Assembly: GCA_958366945.1 (NCBI GenBank) | Contig: CATXCY010000020.1 | Span: forward strand, 1-45,439 | Direction: 5' to 3' | Length of the DNA stretch: 45,439 nt | Origin: Bruticola sp004554425 | GTDB lineage: Bacteria > Vulcanimicrobiota > Xenobia > Xenobiales > Xenobiaceae | Part shown: in pieces, positions 43,174-45,439 of the stretch | Numbering within the stretch: position 1 is the first letter of the stretch | How the letters are laid out: each line of letters begins with the position of its first letter | Made by a program: the position numbers and the translations under genes | The notes under the pieces: generated by a model | Told to the model about the DNA's origin: nothing | The model's input: the letters and a program-made list of their open reading frames with translations, nothing else | The model's database searches: none

Positions 43174-45372
43174 ATGAAAGCACTGCGTTGGCTGTTTAAT
43201 ATCGGTACCTTTATCTTAATATCTGTCATGCCTTTAGTAGCGTGGACCGGCTTTTATGACAGTGTAGAAGAGCCCAAAATGGCCGTTGCTCTCTGGAGTT
43301 CGGTTTTAATTATCTGCACTTGGCTGGTTGGTTGCTTGGCTGGCAAGTTGCATTTTTGGCCACAAAGTTCTCTAACTAAAGCAGGCACACTGTTTTATGC
43401 GCTTATGGCCGCTAGCGGAATATGGGCAGGCCTAGGTTTGCACCTCTTGGAATATACCATTTTTTATGCGACTAATGCTCTTTTGCTTATGGCCTGGGAT
43501 AGTGCTTTTCATTCACCTTTAATGATCAGTCTATTTACAAAAGAGAGACAAGTAGACGAAGTAAACCAAACAACTGACGCAAACGATAATAAGGAAAGTA
43601 CAAGCGAAAATTATATTTGGTATTTGCTAGGTTGCTTAAGCGCAACATGCTTGCTAGCTTGCGCCTACGCTTATTTGCAAAAAATAACCCCTTTAGATAT
43701 AACTATTTTCGGTTTACCTATTGCTGATCCCATGAATTGGGACAATCCTCATTTATCACAAGAACGTACTATTTCTACTTTTAGCAATCCTAACTATTCT
43801 GGAGTATGGATTGCTTCTGTTTTACCTTTAGCTTTATCTTGGATCTATACATGTATCCGCCATAAATGGTCTCGCTATTTGGCTTTTGCCAGCTGGCTCT
43901 TTTGTGCTTTAGCTATGATCTTTACTCAGACTAGAGCAGCCTGGCTGGGACTAGCTTGCGGGTTGGTAGTTTGGTTTGCCACTATGCTGATCTGCTCAGC
44001 AGAAAGGCGCTCTGTTATAAGAACCGGAATCACGCTGCTGCTCGGTTTGGCTTTGCTTACTAGTGCTTACATGTTTTGCGGAGAGCGCAACTTACAACAA
44101 GTCAATCACAAACAACTCACGATAAGCGAACGCCTTAAAAGTTTAAAAAATCTGAGCGATCCAAGTTTGCAAGCTCGCCTTTGGTTTTGGAAATCGGCTT
44201 TGAAAACGTCCTTAGCTTTTCCTTGGACGGGCGTAGGCCCTTACGGTCAAGTGCAAGCGAACTTGCTAGAGCGTGATTCCGAGCCCATGTATACCCGTCC
44301 TAACGGCTCGTTACCAACCTCGACGCATAGCCAATTTTTCCACACCTTGGCTACTGCAGGCTGGCCAGCTTTGATTTTATGCCTTATAAGCATAGGTTTT
44401 GCCATAAATTCAGCCTTACGCATAAAATCCGTTCCACTCAAAGCGGCCTTTTTAAGTGCGATCGTTACTTTGTGGACAGCCCATATTTTTACCAGCTTCA
44501 TCATTTCGGCGGCCATTCTATGGATTTTTATAATGGCAGCTATAAGCACTTTAAGCGAACAAACCCAACAAAGTGTGCAAGATTCGAATATAAATATAGA
44601 CTTATGGCAATTAAGCAGTAAAGTCCGTATGGCTATTTTTATCGCCAGTACAATTATTCTAGTAGCAAGTATAGCTACTTTAATGGATTTAGCTAGTTTG
44701 CGCTTCGGAGCTTTGGGCAATAAGTACTTTGGCCAGGCTCAAGCTTTAAGCCAGCAGCCTAACAAGCCTATTTCTAAAATCTTACTAACTTACGATCAGG
44801 CTAACGCTTATTACGAATTGGCTTCAGCTTTAAGTCCAGCCTGGATGACTTGGAATTATAATTTGGAAATAAGTAGAGTTTTTCGCCAAGTTTACGTTGA
44901 AGTTCTTCCCGAGCCAGATGAAAAAATATTATTTAAAGCTGTCGAGTATGCTTCTATAGCTGCAGCCTTTGCTCCAGAAAAAACGACTCCTCTACTCAAC
45001 TGGGCCTCAATTCTAGCCAAAACTCCACAAGGTCTGGAAGAAGCCCTCAGGTTGACTAACCGAGCTCTAGGTATTGATCCGCGCAATCCACGCATTTTAA
45101 TTGCTAAAGCACAGTTTTTAATTGAATTGCAACGTTTCTCTGAAGCTCTTGAAGTGTTAGATAAAATAGAATCGATCACTCCCAATTTACCTACCGCCTT
45201 ATATTCTCGTTTCGTAATTTTACTACTTACTAATAAAGAAAAAGAAGCGGAACAAATAATGGAGCAATTAGAGCATCTTGATCCTATTGCCAAACATGCT
45301 GCTGAAGATTTTAGGCAGCACAGAAACCAAGAAATTCAACGCCAAGCCAAGATAAAAGCCCCAAAGCGCTGA
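43174..45372 (+). CDS. O-antigen ligase/polymerase-like membrane protein with TPR tail
   Basis: A 732-aa protein. Residues 1-530 contain about twelve membrane helices with a long outside loop. FSNPNYSGVWIASVLPLALSW (near 205) and TQTRAAWLGLACGLVVW (near 250) are typical of the Wzy_C/O-antigen ligase family, which joins or extends lipid-linked surface polysaccharides. Further Wzy-like features are ARLWFWKSAL and the GVGPYG ... THSQFFHTLATAGWPAL segment. Residues about 600-720 hold two to three TPR units (EEALRLTNRALGIDPRNPRIL, ALEVLDKIESITPN). ATG 43174 has AAGGA six bases upstream. TPR-tailed ligases are known in several bacteria and are thought to dock partners. Confidence 0.88.
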   Translation: MKALRWLFNIGTFILISVMPLVAWTGFYDSVEEPKMAVALWSSVLIICTWLVGCLAGKLHFWPQSSLTKAGTLFYALMAASGIWAGLGLHLLEYTIFYATNALLLMAWDSAFHSPLMISLFTKERQVDEVNQTTDANDNKESTSENYIWYLLGCLSATCLLACAYAYLQKITPLDITIFGLPIADPMNWDNPHLSQERTISTFSNPNYSGVWIASVLPLALSWIYTCIRHKWSRYLAFASWLFCALAMIFTQTRAAWLGLACGLVVWFATMLICSAERRSVIRTGITLLLGLALLTSAYMFCGERNLQQVNHKQLTISERLKSLKNLSDPSLQARLWFWKSALKTSLAFPWTGVGPYGQVQANLLERDSEPMYTRPNGSLPTSTHSQFFHTLATAGWPALILCLISIGFAINSALRIKSVPLKAAFLSAIVTLWTAHIFTSFIISAAILWIFIMAAISTLSEQTQQSVQDSNINIDLWQLSSKVRMAIFIASTIILVASIATLMDLASLRFGALGNKYFGQAQALSQQPNKPISKILLTYDQANAYYELASALSPAWMTWNYNLEISRVFRQVYVEVLPEPDEKILFKAVEYASIAAAFAPEKTTPLLNWASILAKTPQGLEEALRLTNRALGIDPRNPRILIAKAQFLIELQRFSEALEVLDKIESITPNLPTALYSRFVILLLTNKEKEAEQIMEQLEHLDPIAKHAAEDFRQHRNQEIQRQAKIKAPKR

Positions 45373-45384
45373 AGGAAAAGCCTG

Positions 45385-45438
45385 TTTATAAGATACCCAG
45401 CCAGAAAACCCACGGTCTTTAGACCGTGAGATGAATGG
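45385..45438. repeat. Right copy of 54-bp end repeat with hairpin
   Basis: Inverted copy of bases 1-54 with one mismatch. Hairpin arms CCCACGGTCT (45409-45418) and AGACCGTGAG (45421-45430) have one mispair. It begins 13 bases after the stop codon of the O-antigen-ligase-like gene and ends one base from the window edge. Confidence 0.8.
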
Positions 45439-45439
45439 C

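Noticed and set aside
1..45439. The whole window as a composite transposon bounded by inverted repeats
   Set aside because: The interior is core housekeeping genes (rpoBC, dnaE, proAB) and there is no transposase, so a mobile unit of this size is implausible; the end repeat is reported by itself.

Overview
The window is a 45.4-kb stretch of an ordinary bacterial chromosome with dense housekeeping content (rpoB, rpoC, dnaE, trpB, proA, proB, ppdK, sstT, one tRNA-Pro), interspersed with lineage-specific proteins: zinc ribbons, Sel1 and TPR repeats, HEAT-like repeats and secreted proteins. The organism is probably an uncultivated diderm. Evidence for that is an O-antigen-ligase-like membrane protein and a lipoprotein signal. 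The RNA polymerase beta' subunit is compact (1245 aa), single-chain and lacks room for the large proteobacterial insertions. I cannot name a phylum safely. The beta' subunit argues against Proteobacteria, and its single chain against cyanobacteria with split rpoC. No phage, plasmid, CRISPR or complete insertion sequence was found.

Layout: 1-1.3 kb, a strongly expressed disordered/coiled-coil protein with its own promoter and terminator. 1.3-11.9 kb (minus strand), an ATP-grasp protein, a HEAT-like protein, then rpoC and rpoB, the latter behind a predicted leader of about 500 nt. 12.0-12.5 kb, a GapR (UPF0335) homologue and tRNA-Pro(CGG). 12.6-18.5 kb, mostly unrecognised proteins, a YkgJ cysteine-cluster protein, a zinc-ribbon membrane protein and a degenerate zincin-like protein. 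18.6-25.4 kb (minus), trpB, dnaE, a small inactive DnaE-palm paralogue, and proB. 25.4-29.4 kb, a Sel1 lipoprotein, the serine symporter SstT and an XRE regulator. 29.5-36.7 kb (minus), pyruvate phosphate dikinase, a zinc-ribbon protein, a membrane-anchored methyltransferase and an ABC-F ATPase. 36.8-39.3 kb (plus), proA, a helical protein gene saturated with long inverted repeats, and a second methyltransferase. 39.3-45.4 kb, a TPR/HD-GYP protein, an Acg-like nitroreductase and an O-antigen-ligase/TPR protein.

The most unusual signals are these. (1) Gene 38072-38581 carries perfect 15-, 15-, 15-, 12-, 9- and 9-bp inverted repeats. Five of its helices stack into an almost linker-free four-way junction, so the same DNA appears to encode a protein and a folded RNA (or DNA) element. 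(2) A 167-aa stand-alone copy of the DnaE palm segment, with all the catalytic acidic residues lost, sits directly upstream of dnaE. (3) A zinc ribbon is inserted in the RNA polymerase beta subunit. (4) A GapR homologue occurs outside its usual alphaproteobacterial range. (5) A 54-bp inverted repeat caps both ends of the window. (6) Two genes look leaderless and share the same nine bases at the start.
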